DNA of 11,722 nucleotides from Parcubacteria group bacterium Athens0416_74 (lineage in GTDB: Bacteria > Patescibacteriota > Minisyncoccia > Phycocordibacterales > UBA2100). The notes beneath the pieces were generated by a model. That model did no database searches. It had not been told where the DNA came from and saw only the letters and a list, made by a program, of their open reading frames with translations. Position 1 is the first letter of the stretch. The number at the start of each line of letters is the position of its first letter. Positions 6,143 to 11,722 of the stretch are shown here, in pieces. The position numbers were made by a program, and so were the translations under genes. The DNA is taken from assembly GCA_007375785.1 (NCBI GenBank), contig VMEY01000011.1, positions 1-11,722 on the forward strand. The letters run 5' to 3'.

Positions 6143-6742
6143 TTATCGCCTCGAGTCGAGCGCGCTCTTGATGGTCTCAGGGTCAGCGTATTCGAGCTCG
6201 CTTCCTGTGGAGAGGCCGCGGCCGAGCGCTGTGATGCGCAGTGATGGAGCACGCTCTGAAATATCTTCTCGTACACGTGTCGTTGTCGCGTCGCCCTCCG
6301 GATTCGCCGGAAATGCGAGGATGATTTCCTTGAGTCCACGCTCTATGCGCTCCGGTAGGGAAGAAAGGAGCGTGTCTATGCGAAGACCCGTCGCTTTTTC
6401 AGACGCAAGAGAAATAGTGCCGCCAAGTACGAAGTACATGCTGCGGTAGGTACCGCTTCTCTCAAGTGCGGCCAGATCGGAATCGGAAGCGACGACCGCG
6501 AGAGAAGAATGATCTCGTTCCGGATTGGCGCATATGCTGCACACCTTTCTCTCTCCGGCGTGATAGCGCATGCACTCATCGCACTGACGAACGCCGCTTG
6601 AAAGCTGTTGGATGGATTCAATAAGCTCACGTCGAAGTGTTGGGGTGCTCCTTAAGATATAGGCCACAAATCTAGTCGCTTGCCGTGGTCCTATACCGGG
6701 GAAGCGTTCGAATATTCGAGAGAGTCTGTCGATGGGGTCCAT
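6143..6742 (-). CDS. recR: Recombination mediator protein RecR
   Basis: This 199-aa protein is the usual RecR length. In order it has a helix-hairpin-helix (FERFPGIGPRQATRFVAYIL, 11-30), a four-cysteine zinc finger (Cys54, Cys57, Cys68, Cys71), a Toprim domain (about 80-175), and the conserved C-terminal segment GLSTGSELEYADPETI (177-192). RecR works with RecO and RecF to load RecA on gapped DNA. One oddity is that the Toprim start, usually VVE, reads VVASDSDLAAL here, with Ala85 in place of the conserved Glu; Glu149 in the PEG motif is kept. The start at 6742 matches the family and follows a -10-like element; a longer open frame to 6901 crosses a large palindrome and is not coding. It lies downstream of dnaB, separated by 136 bases. 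Confidence 0.95.
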   Translation of the reverse strand: MDPIDRLSRIFERFPGIGPRQATRFVAYILRSTPTLRRELIESIQQLSSGVRQCDECMRYHAGERKVCSICANPERDHSSLAVVASDSDLAALERSGTYRSMYFVLGGTISLASEKATGLRIDTLLSSLPERIERGLKEIILAFPANPEGDATTTRVREDISERAPSLRITALGRGLSTGSELEYADPETIKSALDSRR

Positions 6743-6750
6743 TAGCAGAC

Positions 6751-6756
6751 AGTATA
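6751..6756 (-). promoter_or_regulatory. Candidate -10 of recR, leaderless spacing
   Basis: On the minus strand TATACT is followed by 8 bases and then the ATG at 6742. There is no TGn extension. A GACA-containing hexamer (minus strand, 6782-6777) lies 20 bases upstream, too far for a good -35. recR may therefore have its own promoter beyond the palindrome that follows dnaB. Confidence 0.45.
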
Positions 6757-6808
6757 TATGAAATGACATACTGGCTTGTCGTATCCACAAGTCCACAAGC
6801 GAAAAGGC

Positions 6809-6848
6809 GACCCACCGATACATTGCTATAGCAATGTATCGGTGGGTC
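6809..6848 (-). terminator. Perfect 40-bp palindrome between dnaB and recR, probable terminator
   Basis: Bases 6809-6828 are the exact reverse complement of 6829-6848, with the centre in CTATAG. RNA from either strand would form a hairpin of up to 18 bp with a TATA loop. On the minus strand the 3' arm (ending GGTGGGTC) is followed by GCC and then TTTT, so it could end dnaB transcription; the stem begins 30 bases after the dnaB stop. The lack of a spacer and the length are unusual for a simple terminator. A dimeric-protein binding site or a mobile palindromic repeat is possible. The palindrome itself is certain; the function is inferred. Confidence 0.6.
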
Positions 6849-6878
6849 AGAGTAAAAGGTGAAAAAATTCGAGTGTTT

Positions 6879-8273
6879 CTAGAATGGGGCCGATTCGCCA
6901 CCGACTTGCGCCTCTGTCACGAAATCGCCGAAGTCACTCTTATCTATAGACATGAAGGTCGTTTTTTCCTCGTCGAATTTCAGGTCGACTTTGCCGACAG
7001 GGCCATTGCGGTGTTTTTCTATGAGTATTTCCGCGATACCGGTCTTTTCGTTGTCTGAGCGGTTACCCATCATGTCGTCGCGGTGAATAAACATGACGAC
7101 GTCCGCGTCTTGCTCAATAGATCCGGAGTCGCGAAGGTCTGAGAGGCGTGGCTTGCCGCCGCGCTGCTCGACCGCTCGAGAGAGCTGTGAGAGCGCGAGG
7201 ACCGGCACGTCGAGCTCACGTGCCATAGCTTTGAGTGCGCGTGATATCTCGGTCACTTGCTGCACGAGAGAGTCATTGGACTTGAAGTTGCTCGGCGTGA
7301 TGAGCTGGAGGTAGTCGATGATGACGAGCCCCAAGTCGCGCTCCATCTTGAGGCGTCTCGCCACCGAGCGCATAGAGAGCACAGTCATACCCGGCTTATC
7401 GTCGATGTATATCGGTGCCTCGCTGAGCTGCGCGATGCCGTCATGAAGCCTATCGTACTCGTCGTCGCGAGAAATTTTGCTGGGGCGGAGGCGCCATGAG
7501 TTGACGCCCGCTTGCGCGGCGAGCATACGGTCGACGAGTTGCTGAGAACTCATTTCGAGTGAAAAAATGCCGACGGGTGTTTTGTGTTTTATCGCGGTCT
7601 GTCTCGCGATGTCGAGCGCGAGAGACGTCTTACCCATGGAGGGTCTTGCCGCAAGAATGACAAGATCGGATTTTTGCAGACCGGCAAGCATGTTGTCGAG
7701 CTGTGGGAAACCCGTAGGCACGCCGCGCATTGAGCCCTGGTGTTTCTGGAGTGACTCGAGTCGCTCCCACGCCTCAGCAAGCTCGTCTTTTATCGAGCTA
7801 AAGCTCTGCAGCATGGGGGAATTTGAGACCTGGAATATCGCGGACTGCGCTTCATCGAGTACCTGCTCGATATCGCGGTCTTCCTGGAAGCCGAGTTCTC
7901 CGATTTTGGCCGCCGCATCAATGAGAGAGCGGAGCACAAATTTCGTCTGGACACTTTGGGCATAGTGGCGAGCACTGCCGGGGGATGCTGCCGCGGCCGC
8001 GAGCTCGGAGAGGTACGAAGCACCGCCAATGTCAGAGAGCTGCTTGCGTTCTTTCAGCTTGCCCGAGACAGTCACCACGTCGATAGGCTCGCCCTTCGCG
8101 TGCAGTGTGAGCATCGCGTCGTAAATAGTGCGGTGCTTTCCCATGTAGAAGGAATCGATGCCGACGATATCGGCTATCTCATAGATGGCGTTCTGGCTGA
8201 GGAGTAGAGCGCCGAGAAGTGCCCGTTCCATCTCGATGTCTTGCGGTGGGACGATAGGGCGAGCAGTGGTCAT
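6879..8273 (-). CDS. dnaB: Replicative DNA helicase DnaB
   Basis: This 464-aa protein is full length. The N-terminal helical domain (about 8-110) begins IPPQDIEMERALLGALLLSQ in family style, with a linker near 150-180 and a RecA-like ATPase from about 183. Walker A is ARPSMGKTS (209-217), the catalytic Glu is in FSLEMS (Glu240), Walker B is VIIDYLQL (317-324), and the LSQLSRAVEQR segment (361-371) is followed by SDLRDSGSIEQDADVVMFIH. The hexamer unwinds DNA ahead of the replication fork and recruits primase. No intein interrupts the Walker A or later motifs. The start is supported by conservation and by an extended -10 located 6 bases upstream; there is no SD. recR follows after a palindrome, so the two may be partly cotranscribed. 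Confidence 0.97.
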   Translation of the reverse strand: MTTARPIVPPQDIEMERALLGALLLSQNAIYEIADIVGIDSFYMGKHRTIYDAMLTLHAKGEPIDVVTVSGKLKERKQLSDIGGASYLSELAAAAASPGSARHYAQSVQTKFVLRSLIDAAAKIGELGFQEDRDIEQVLDEAQSAIFQVSNSPMLQSFSSIKDELAEAWERLESLQKHQGSMRGVPTGFPQLDNMLAGLQKSDLVILAARPSMGKTSLALDIARQTAIKHKTPVGIFSLEMSSQQLVDRMLAAQAGVNSWRLRPSKISRDDEYDRLHDGIAQLSEAPIYIDDKPGMTVLSMRSVARRLKMERDLGLVIIDYLQLITPSNFKSNDSLVQQVTEISRALKAMARELDVPVLALSQLSRAVEQRGGKPRLSDLRDSGSIEQDADVVMFIHRDDMMGNRSDNEKTGIAEILIEKHRNGPVGKVDLKFDEEKTTFMSIDKSDFGDFVTEAQVGGESAPF

Positions 8274-8279
8274 GGAGCG

Positions 8280-8288
8280 ATAGTATCA
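8280..8288 (-). promoter_or_regulatory. Extended -10 of dnaB, leaderless spacing
   Basis: On the minus strand TGA-TACTAT (8288-8280) is followed by 6 bases and then the ATG at 8273. The hexamer matches TATAAT at 4 of 6 positions, including the key TA...T. No SD or clear -35 is seen; the inverted repeat at 8301-8334 occupies the -35 region. Confidence 0.5.
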
Positions 8289-8300
8289 CGGAAGCCCTGC

Positions 8301-8334
8301 GCCCCCGTTTCTCGTACATCCGAGAATTTGGGGC
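8301..8334. repeat. Interrupted inverted repeat between dnaB and the sigma4-HARE gene
   Basis: GCCCC (8301-8305) pairs with GGGGC (8330-8334), and TTCTCG (8309-8314) pairs with CGAGAA (8321-8326). A 3x3 internal mismatch separates the two stems and the loop is 6 bases. It overlaps where a dnaB -35 box would be and lies upstream of the divergent promoter. It could be an operator for one or both genes, or a structured transcript. The rest of the 176-base gap shows the two promoters and nothing else I can name. Confidence 0.45.
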
Positions 8335-8378
8335 TATTCTGTGGAAAAGGCGGGGAAGGCCCAGAATCGGTCTAGGGC

Positions 8379-8407
8379 TTGACGGATGTCCCTTGGTTTG
8401 ATAAAAC
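8379..8407 (+). promoter_or_regulatory. Candidate promoter of the sigma4-HARE gene
   Basis: TTGACG (8379-8384) is followed after 17 bases by TAAAAC (8402-8407), with a TGA extension just before it. Transcription would start near 8414, leaving a leader of about 36 bases. It is the clearest two-box promoter in the window, unlike the -10-only sites nearby. Confidence 0.5.
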
Positions 8408-8449
8408 AAAGCCACAGGTATAGGAATAGTCAAATATCGAAGAATATAT

Positions 8450-9478
8450 ATGCTTTCATTTTCGCCAAAAAACGTCACAAAAGAGCTTCTTTCGGAGCTC
8501 CCCGAGCGCTCCAGGAGGGTGCTTGTAGACCGTTTCGGACTCTCTCCGAAAGGGGAACAGCGCACGCTCGATGCCATCGGCCAGGAGTACGGTATTACGC
8601 GCGAGCGCATTCGCCAGATTGAAAACCACGGGATTGCCGCCGTTCGTGACTCCGACGCCTATACTGAGTTTGCAGCGGCTCTCGAAGACCTGAAGCGTGC
8701 AGTCCACACTCTTGGCGGAATCCTCGCTCAGGAGACATTGCTTGGCCATGTGGCGAAAGCAGACGCAGACCACAACCACATCATCTTCTTGCTCACGGTC
8801 GCCCATCATTTTGAAGACAGGCGCGAAAACGCGGACTTCAAGGCGCGTTGGCACGTGGACGAACAGCTCGCCGAGCAGGTGGAGGAAGCGTTGACGAATT
8901 TGTATGAATCTCTCGAGTCCAACAAGCTGACGCCGGAGGACGAGTTTGTGCAGGTCTTCTCGAAGCACTTGCGACAGGCGGGCGTGAAGAATCGCGGAGA
9001 CGACGTCCTTTTGCGCTGGCTTCACATCTCAAAGCGTATCGGCCGCAATCCACTGGGCGAATGGGGAAGAATGGAATCACCGCATGTCCGCATCAAGAAC
9101 ACTCGCGACTTTGCGTACCTCACGCTCAAGCGTCATGGTTCTCCCATGCACTTCACGGAAGTCGCAAAAGGCATTGAAAACCTGTTTGGCCGCGAGACGC
9201 ACCCTGCTACAACACACAACGAGCTTATCAAAGACGGCCGCTTCGTGCTGGTAGGCCGCGGACTTTACGCGCTCAAAGAGTGGGGCTATGAGCCCGGTGT
9301 CGTACGCGACGTTATCCGTGGCATTCTCGAAAGGGAAGGTGCCTTGACGCGCGAAGAGATTGTCGAGCGCGTGAAGCGCGAGCGTTATGTCAAAGACGCG
9401 ACGATTTCAGTCAATCTCCAGAATCCAATGTTTGTAAAACAGTCTGACGGCAAGTACGCATTTGCCAAGAAGGCATAA
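8450..9478 (+). CDS. Sigma-region-4 / HARE-HTH DNA-binding protein
   Basis: This 342-aa protein has a near-complete sigma70 region 4 at residues 9-66 (SELPERSRRVLVDRFGLS, then TLDAIGQEYGITRERIRQIE, almost the textbook 4.2 helix-turn-helix of primary sigma factors). It has no region 2 or 3, so it cannot melt promoters as a normal sigma factor does. A helical, partly acidic segment of unknown fold follows (about 75-205). Next is a winged-helix HARE-HTH domain (about 217-278: FAYLTLKRHGSPMHFTEVAK, then FVLVGRGLYALKEWG), and a second winged helix (281-340: VIRGILEREGALTREEIVER, then MFVKQSDGKYAFAKK). HARE-HTH is the domain of the RNA polymerase delta subunit (RpoE of Firmicutes). The layout suggests a transcription factor that contacts RNA polymerase, perhaps at the beta flap or the -35 region; this is inference. 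I know similar proteins from CPR genomes. The ATG at 8450 lacks a good SD. Confidence 0.82.
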   Translation: MLSFSPKNVTKELLSELPERSRRVLVDRFGLSPKGEQRTLDAIGQEYGITRERIRQIENHGIAAVRDSDAYTEFAAALEDLKRAVHTLGGILAQETLLGHVAKADADHNHIIFLLTVAHHFEDRRENADFKARWHVDEQLAEQVEEALTNLYESLESNKLTPEDEFVQVFSKHLRQAGVKNRGDDVLLRWLHISKRIGRNPLGEWGRMESPHVRIKNTRDFAYLTLKRHGSPMHFTEVAKGIENLFGRETHPATTHNELIKDGRFVLVGRGLYALKEWGYEPGVVRDVIRGILEREGALTREEIVERVKRERYVKDATISVNLQNPMFVKQSDGKYAFAKKA

Positions 9479-9498
9479 TACTTCTTGCTGTCACGAGG

Positions 9499-9526
9499 AA
9501 AACGCGCCCAACTCCGGCGCGTTTTT
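9499..9526 (+). terminator. Intrinsic terminator of the sigma4-HARE gene
   Basis: AAAACGCGCC (9499-9508) pairs perfectly with GGCGCGTTTT (9516-9525) around a 7-base loop, and the run of five T ends at 9526. It starts 20 bases after the stop codon and separates this gene from the next. Confidence 0.92.
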
Positions 9527-9542
9527 CATTGGTGTGCCAATG
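9527..9542. repeat. Short inverted repeat just upstream of an extended -10
   Basis: CATTGG and CCAATG flank TGTG. The repeat starts right after the terminator T-run and ends four bases before the TGn of the next promoter, where a repressor or activator dimer could bind. A second, weaker hairpin of the terminator is the alternative. Confidence 0.4.
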
Positions 9543-9545
9543 AAA

Positions 9546-9554
9546 TGATATAAT
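9546..9554 (+). promoter_or_regulatory. Perfect extended -10, leaderless spacing
   Basis: TGA-TATAAT matches the extended -10 consensus at every position. Six bases (TTTGCC) separate it from the ATG at 9561, so the transcript should start at the A of the start codon. There is no SD and no clear -35. This is the strongest of the six such sites in the window. Confidence 0.72.
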
Positions 9555-9560
9555 TTTGCC

Positions 9561-11009
9561 ATGTCTTCGAGCGAAGGTGGTGCAATACACAAGTTCATCA
9601 CAACGTACACGGATGGGCTGAAGTATTCCTCGCTCGACGGGTGGATAAATTGGCTCGGTGATTGGGGTGTGTCGCGCGGCATGTTTTTGGCGGCCCTGTT
9701 TGCAGCTGAATACTTGTGGCTTCTTCATCTTATCCCGCACCTTCCGCTCTATACGTTCAACTGGCTCGTTGGGACCGCTCCGATTTGGCTTCCCATCATA
9801 CTTATTATGGGTGCATGGAGAATCTGGATGTGGTACGTGCAATCTCTTTTCCTTTCCGGGCGCAATCCGATACTGCTCGAGATGAAAGTGCCGCGAGAGA
9901 TTACGAAGTCACCCCGCGCCATGGAGATAGCGTTTAGCCTGTTCTCTATTTCGTCGGGCGAGACGACCTTTATTCACCGCGCGTGGAAAGGTCAGGTGCG
10001 ACCGTTCTTTTCTTTTGAAATTGCGAGTTTTGGCGGAGAGCTCCACTTCTATATCTGGACGTGGAAAAACTACAAGAGTGAAGTGGAGAGTGCGATATAC
10101 GGCCAATACCCGGAAGTCGAGCTCTACGAAGTGGAGGATTACGCGACCGAATTTGAGTTCGATCCCGAGAAGCACAATGTGTTTTGCACCGACTGGCGTC
10201 TTGAGGCGTACCACAGCGGTCTAAAGGCGGATTCAATGGCAATGAATGCATACCAGCCAAAGACGTACATCGATTTTGAGCTCGATAAAGACCCGAAGGA
10301 AGAATTCCGTGTAGACCCGCTCGCGACGATACTGGAGTTCATGAGCAACATAGAGCCGCAGGAACAAATATGGGTGCAGATTATCATCCGAAAGTGCGGC
10401 AAGCAGGGAATCCTCTTTACGCACGACCAGGACCACGACTGGATGCGCGAGGTGGAGCATGAAGTTGAAAAAATCCGGACGAAGGCAGCAGTGATTAGCG
10501 GACATACGATTGAAACAGTGTTATCCGAGCTCGGTGAAGACGAGACCCCAGCGAGACCTCCACAGCCGCGCGCGACATGGAAACAGACGGAGCAAATGAA
10601 GACTATGGAGCGCCATCTCGGTAAATATCCGTTTGAGACCGGAGCGCGAGGATGCTATATCACTACCGGTCACATGCATGGCCCCACGTATACCGGTACG
10701 CGCTGGCTCTGGAAGCCGTTGGGTAACCCAAATTACATGTCACAATTGCGTCCGCGACGATATCACAATCCCTTCGACTACCCGTGGCAAGATGTCGCAG
10801 ACTTTCGATGGAATCTCCATGCGCGGCGCTTTTTTGATGCATTCCGCAGGCGCTCATTCTTCCACACGCCTTGGGTGACCCCTTCGAACATACTCACCAA
10901 CGAGACTCTGGCGACACTGTGGCATCCTCCGAGCAGTACCGTACAGGCGCCCGGCCTACGCAGGATTCCTTCGACAAAAGCTACTGCGCCGTCAAATCTG
11001 CCCAAATAG
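9561..11009 (+). CDS. Conserved CPR two-TM protein, likely type IV secretion-associated
   Basis: This 482-aa protein has two membrane helices near the N-terminus (about 40-62 and 72-96), and the rest is soluble. Signatures are ILLEMKVPREITKSPRAMEI (104-123), the WKGQVRPFFSFEIASFGGEL segment, a YGQYPEVELYEVEDY stretch, KTYIDFELDKDPKEEFRVDP, and near the end NETLATLWHPP (447-457). From memory these resemble a Patescibacteria family, possibly the one named DUF8128, that is often encoded next to VirB4/TraD-like ATPases. The TLATLWHPP-type motif also occurs in conjugation ATPases. No Walker motif is present here, so it is not itself an ATPase. It may be a membrane component of a DNA- or protein-transfer system or of a pilus; this is inference, and no ATPase gene is visible in the window. 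mltG starts 4 bases after its stop, suggesting an operon. Confidence 0.6.
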   Translation: MSSSEGGAIHKFITTYTDGLKYSSLDGWINWLGDWGVSRGMFLAALFAAEYLWLLHLIPHLPLYTFNWLVGTAPIWLPIILIMGAWRIWMWYVQSLFLSGRNPILLEMKVPREITKSPRAMEIAFSLFSISSGETTFIHRAWKGQVRPFFSFEIASFGGELHFYIWTWKNYKSEVESAIYGQYPEVELYEVEDYATEFEFDPEKHNVFCTDWRLEAYHSGLKADSMAMNAYQPKTYIDFELDKDPKEEFRVDPLATILEFMSNIEPQEQIWVQIIIRKCGKQGILFTHDQDHDWMREVEHEVEKIRTKAAVISGHTIETVLSELGEDETPARPPQPRATWKQTEQMKTMERHLGKYPFETGARGCYITTGHMHGPTYTGTRWLWKPLGNPNYMSQLRPRRYHNPFDYPWQDVADFRWNLHARRFFDAFRRRSFFHTPWVTPSNILTNETLATLWHPPSSTVQAPGLRRIPSTKATAPSNLPK

Positions 11010-11012
11010 CAT

Positions 11013-11722
11013 ATGCCTCCTCTTGAACCGAAAGTCCGGGGATTTTTTGGTGCTCTCGACGATTTTCAGAACAGACTTTCTGATAAATGGAGAGCGCACA
11101 GCAATCGACGCTCACTCATTGTGCTTCTTGTCGGAGGTGCCATCGCCCTCTACGCCTATATCGCGCTGATTCAGCCGCCGGGCAACTTTCCTATCGGCGA
11201 GCTCGTATTGGTCCCGAGCGGGACATCAGTGTCGGAGATTGCGCTCGAGCTTGAGGCGCAAGGTGTCATACGCTCTCCACTCGCATTTAAAGCGCTCATT
11301 ATGTTTTTCGGTGATGAGCGAAATGTGCGCGCGGGTGATTACCTCTTTAAAGAGCCAAAAGATATATTTGCCATCGCGCGAGCTATGTCTACCGGCGCCT
11401 TTGGGCTCGAGCCAATCCGCATTCGTGTCGCTGAGGGTGCCACCACAAAGGATATGGCGATTATTTTTGGGACACGATTGCAGCGATTCAACAGAGAGAA
11501 TTTCCTGGCGCAAGCGCAGCCTATGGAGGGGTATCTCTTTCCCGACACGTACACGTTTCCCGACAAGGTGACGGCGCACGAGGCGGTGGCGGCGATGGTG
11601 CACCGCTTCGAGGCGCTGTGGAAGCCGGAGTGGGACGCCCGGCTCGACAGTCTCAAGCTCAACCGGCACGACATCGTGACGCTCGCGTCCATCGTGGAAC
11701 GCGAGGTCCGCCGGCGCGAGGA
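11013..11722 (+). CDS. mltG: Endolytic murein transglycosylase MltG (3' partial)
   Basis: The gene begins 4 bases after the previous stop and runs off the window; 236 codons are visible. An N-terminal cytoplasmic stretch (about 1-32) precedes one membrane helix (about 33-52: RRSLIVLLVGGAIALYAYIA). A LysM-like domain follows (LVLVPSGTSVSEIALELEAQ and GVIRSPLAFKALI), then the YceG catalytic domain with MEGYLFPDTYTFPD (about 170-183) and LASIVEREV (about 224-232). Glu229 corresponds to the catalytic Glu of E. coli MltG. The enzyme cuts nascent glycan strands at the membrane and releases a 1,6-anhydro end. The last 54 complete codons use G or C at the third position in 52 cases, against 33 of the preceding 54. 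This abrupt change may reflect recombination or a contig-edge artefact. There is no SD, so translation is probably coupled to the upstream gene. Confidence 0.93.
   Translation, partial: MPPLEPKVRGFFGALDDFQNRLSDKWRAHSNRRSLIVLLVGGAIALYAYIALIQPPGNFPIGELVLVPSGTSVSEIALELEAQGVIRSPLAFKALIMFFGDERNVRAGDYLFKEPKDIFAIARAMSTGAFGLEPIRIRVAEGATTKDMAIIFGTRLQRFNRENFLAQAQPMEGYLFPDTYTFPDKVTAHEAVAAMVHRFEALWKPEWDARLDSLKLNRHDIVTLASIVEREVRRRE

Noticed and set aside
497..6830. Recurrent CTATAG-centred palindromes (497-510, 4389-4398, 6826-6831) as a repeat family.
   Set aside because: The flanks are unrelated in sequence and one lies inside yqeY; six-base palindromes recur by chance. Only the long one at 6809-6848 stands out.
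6743..6901. An N-terminal extension of recR by 53 codons.
   Set aside because: It would cross the 40-bp palindrome, the recR -10 and the end of dnaB, and the added residues do not belong to RecR.
2234..8348. DnaA-box-like nonamers at 2234 (CTATCCACA), 6781 (GTATCCACA) and 8340 (reverse of TTTTCCACA), two of them flanking dnaB, suggesting an origin.
   Set aside because: Each has one mismatch to TTATCCACA. About two to three such matches are expected by chance in a window of this length. They are not clustered, and there is no AT-rich unwinding region or dnaA gene.

Overview
The window looks like chromosomal housekeeping DNA from a member of the Candidate Phyla Radiation (Patescibacteria), most likely the Parcubacteria side. 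This is an inference. It rests on two conserved proteins that I know mainly from those genomes: a stand-alone sigma-region-4/HARE-HTH protein, and a two-TM protein whose signatures match a T4SS-associated CPR family. A DUF5667 membrane protein beside an ECF sigma factor, short intergenic gaps and scarce Shine-Dalgarno sites also fit. No tRNA, rRNA, CRISPR array, insertion sequence or phage gene is visible, and no gene-free stretch exceeds about 180 bases.

Layout. Positions 1-506 hold the end of an ECF-type sigma factor gene. A promoter and a structured leader precede a small RRM/glycine-rich RNA-binding protein (639-983), which is closed by a strong terminator. A DUF5667-type membrane-anchored protein follows (1154-2233), a plausible regulator of the sigma factor. 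Next come a four-helix membrane protein (2285-2668) and an MFS-like transporter (2658-3809) that overlap by 11 bases. A convergent minus-strand pair carries a 73-aa basic/coiled-coil protein (3842-4063) and a GatB/YqeY-domain protein (4138-4590). YqeY is divergent from rmuC (4633-5715), which is followed by rplU for bL21 (5789-6109) and a terminator. The minus strand then carries dnaB (6879-8273) followed by recR (6143-6742), separated by a perfect 40-bp palindrome. Divergent from dnaB is the sigma4-HARE protein (8450-9478), then a T4SS-like conserved membrane protein (9561-11009) and the start of mltG (11013 to the edge).

Functional themes are transcription control (ECF sigma, DUF5667 protein, sigma4-HARE protein), DNA replication and repair (DnaB, RecR, RmuC), translation (bL21, possibly YqeY), and envelope (MltG, MFS-like and small membrane proteins).

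The most interesting signal is regulatory. At six genes a -10-like hexamer lies only 6-8 bases before the start codon, in four cases with an extended TGn motif, and no recognisable -35 or Shine-Dalgarno site. This geometry predicts leaderless mRNAs. The same window encodes a protein with a sigma region 4 but no region 2. Other points are a terminator-like AT-rich hairpin in the RRM gene leader, the 40-bp palindrome between dnaB and recR, an Ala in place of the usual Toprim Glu in RecR, and an abrupt rise in third-position GC in the last 160 bases of mltG.
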